The position numbers were made by a program, and so were the translations under genes. A model generated the notes under the pieces. That model saw nothing but the letters and a program-made list of their open reading frames with translations. It was not told the DNA's origin and ran no database searches. A stretch of 55,910 nt of DNA from a virus: positions 1 to 55,910 of IMG/VR virus record IMGVR_UViG_3300049789_000029; one strand, given 5' to 3'. Each line of letters opens with the position of its first letter. The stretch's first letter is position 1. Shown in pieces: positions 54,876 through 55,910 of this stretch.

Positions 54876-55910
54876 TCACAGAATTGGACCGTCTTGGCTG
54901 CCAGTCGGAACACCAGTTCCGTAAACCCCATCAGGTGCCGGACAAGTCGGCAGGCTGGAGCTATAGCTCTGAGGCGGATAGCCCGGATTAACGGAGCAGG
55001 TTCCGATTTCGGGAATACAGAACTGTTCACGTTTGTGGAAGATGGCTTCCAAGAACTCGTAGTGCAGCGGGCGCACGTAGTATTTGAACCACGCGATGAA
55101 CTGACCTTTGTTCTCCCACTTGTTGGAGATGACGTTGCCTTGAGCATCCGCGCCCAAGTCGTGCATCGCGAAGCGCCACTTGCCGCCGAAGTCACGGTGT
55201 CCGAACGGCATTTCGGGACTTAGCGGACGAGCGTCCGGCACCAGCAGTTCAAGACCCTTCTTGTGAGAGATGAAGCTCACAGCGAACTGCGCTTTGTCGA
55301 AGTCCGTGTTTTCGTCCGAACCGATACCGGCAGCGCCTCCGGCACCCGTCGTGGTCGTGTTCACGTACGGCAGGACGATCTGGTAGCGGTAACGGTTGCC
55401 GTTGCCGCCGTGCGCGTTCGCGCCAAGATCGGTGACGTAGTTGAATCGCAATCCCATCTCATCCACGCGGACAAGATAGTTGCCGATTTGACCGGAGAAG
55501 CCGTAGCGCCAATACGCATTGGCCGCGCTCCATTCGGTGAAGCGCCAGTTTCCGGAAACGTCCGGGCCTTCACCGCCGCCCGTTCCGAGTTGGCCACCCA
55601 GCTTGTCCAAGAACCAGCAGGTGTCCATGTCGGTGACGAGTTCGATGTATGGTGCAGTCTCCTTGAAGGGATTCTTGCCGCCATAACCACGGCGCATGAG
55701 CGGGCTGAACCGGCTCTGCAACATCTGGGGGACCAGATGGAAGACGTTCGTCGGAGCGACGGAACAATCAAAATAGATTTCCTCGTCACCGTTGGCACCG
55801 GCCAGAACCCACTGGAAGGTGAACACGCCAGTCGTTCCCTGCACACCGAAGTTTCGGTTGGCAACGTTCTTCTGTTTTGACCAGAGGAGCGTGCGCTTGC
55901 GCAAGAAGTT
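54876..55910 (-). CDS. Major capsid protein, C-terminal part (starts at 1-568)
   Basis: This part holds the last ~345 residues and the stop codon of the 491-residue capsid protein, overlapping the left copy of the terminal repeat. It is beta-rich (GVFTFQWVLAGANGDEEIYFDC, YIELVTDMDTCWFLDKLGG) with a YRYQIVLPYVNTTTTG strand and a Cys/Pro/Gly-rich tail (CSVNPGYPPQSYSSSLPTCP). The N-terminal part, leader hairpin and candidate promoter are described at the left end of the window. Confidence 0.75.
   Translation of the reverse strand, partial: NFLRKRTLLWSKQKNVANRNFGVQGTTGVFTFQWVLAGANGDEEIYFDCSVAPTNVFHLVPQMLQSRFSPLMRRGYGGKNPFKETAPYIELVTDMDTCWFLDKLGGQLGTGGGEGPDVSGNWRFTEWSAANAYWRYGFSGQIGNYLVRVDEMGLRFNYVTDLGANAHGGNGNRYRYQIVLPYVNTTTTGAGGAAGIGSDENTDFDKAQFAVSFISHKKGLELLVPDARPLSPEMPFGHRDFGGKWRFAMHDLGADAQGNVISNKWENKGQFIAWFKYYVRPLHYEFLEAIFHKREQFCIPEIGTCSVNPGYPPQSYSSSLPTCPAPDGVYGTGVPTGSQDGPIL
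55784..55910. repeat. Terminal direct repeat, right copy
   Basis: Identical to 1-127; see the left copy. Removing one copy gives a circular map of 55,783 bp and an intact capsid gene. Confidence 0.95.

Noticed and set aside
1-55910. CRISPR array, insertion sequence or integrase/attachment site
   Set aside because: No regularly spaced repeats with spacers, transposase motifs or tyrosine/serine recombinase signatures were seen on either strand.

Overview
The window is a complete tailed-phage genome cut open inside its major capsid gene. The first 127 bases are repeated exactly at the end (1-127 = 55784-55910), so the molecule closes to a circular map of about 55,783 bp. An overlap of exactly 127 bases looks like an assembly k-mer artefact rather than a biological terminal repeat. 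Hallmark genes are a large terminase, portal, scaffold, major capsid protein, P22/T7-type tail proteins, a 2077-residue ejection-type protein and a TOPRIM/helicase replication protein. No tail tape measure or contractile sheath was recognised, which with the portal type suggests a podovirus-like virion. No DNA polymerase, integrase, RNA polymerase or endolysin was recognised. The host is probably in the Verrucomicrobia: three envelope-type proteins end in the 'STNLxxW ... FYR' module that is very common in secreted proteins of that phylum. This host call is an inference.

Layout. (1) 1-15507, minus strand: late genes, read right to left as an HNH endonuclease, a zinc protein, a glycan cluster (GT9-GT2 fusion, GT2, a GT-like protein, two methyltransferases, an RmlD-like reductase), portal, an ATP-grasp protein, small proteins, scaffold, and the capsid protein running through the window ends. 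(2) 15554-18216, plus strand: XRE regulator, GroES homologue, membrane and zinc-ribbon proteins, closed by a terminator-like hairpin. (3) 18208-18708: two small leftward genes and a divergent spacer with three DnaA-box-like sites, the best origin candidate, beside the primase-helicase. (4) 18709-36841, plus strand: early/middle genes, including an AAA+/VWA/DUF3150-like trio (25.9-30.3 kb), an annealing-protein candidate and PD-(D/E)XK nuclease pair (33.1-35.8 kb), and about 30 very small genes. (5) 36783-49835, minus strand: ejection, connector, tail and adhesin proteins. (6) 49891-51729: terminase large subunit, alone on the plus strand. (7) 51734-55910, minus strand: spanin-like membrane/lipoprotein pair, a Verrucomicrobia-type exported protein, three proteins sharing a CYxC module, then the capsid gene.

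Genes are packed very tightly. About 30 junctions are 4-base ATGA or GTGA overlaps, which both fix start codons and reveal several genes of 26-69 codons. Nine early genes carry an invariant AAAGGACAG box before the start codon, more conserved than a Shine-Dalgarno site needs to be. Other non-coding structure worth attention: a TGAGACT repeat array (22.64-22.83 kb), a predicted three-way-junction RNA (32972-33036), a strong hairpin with a repeated 17-mer (25.8 kb), a nested stem in the capsid-gene leader, and a degenerate tRNA-like element (29.3 kb).
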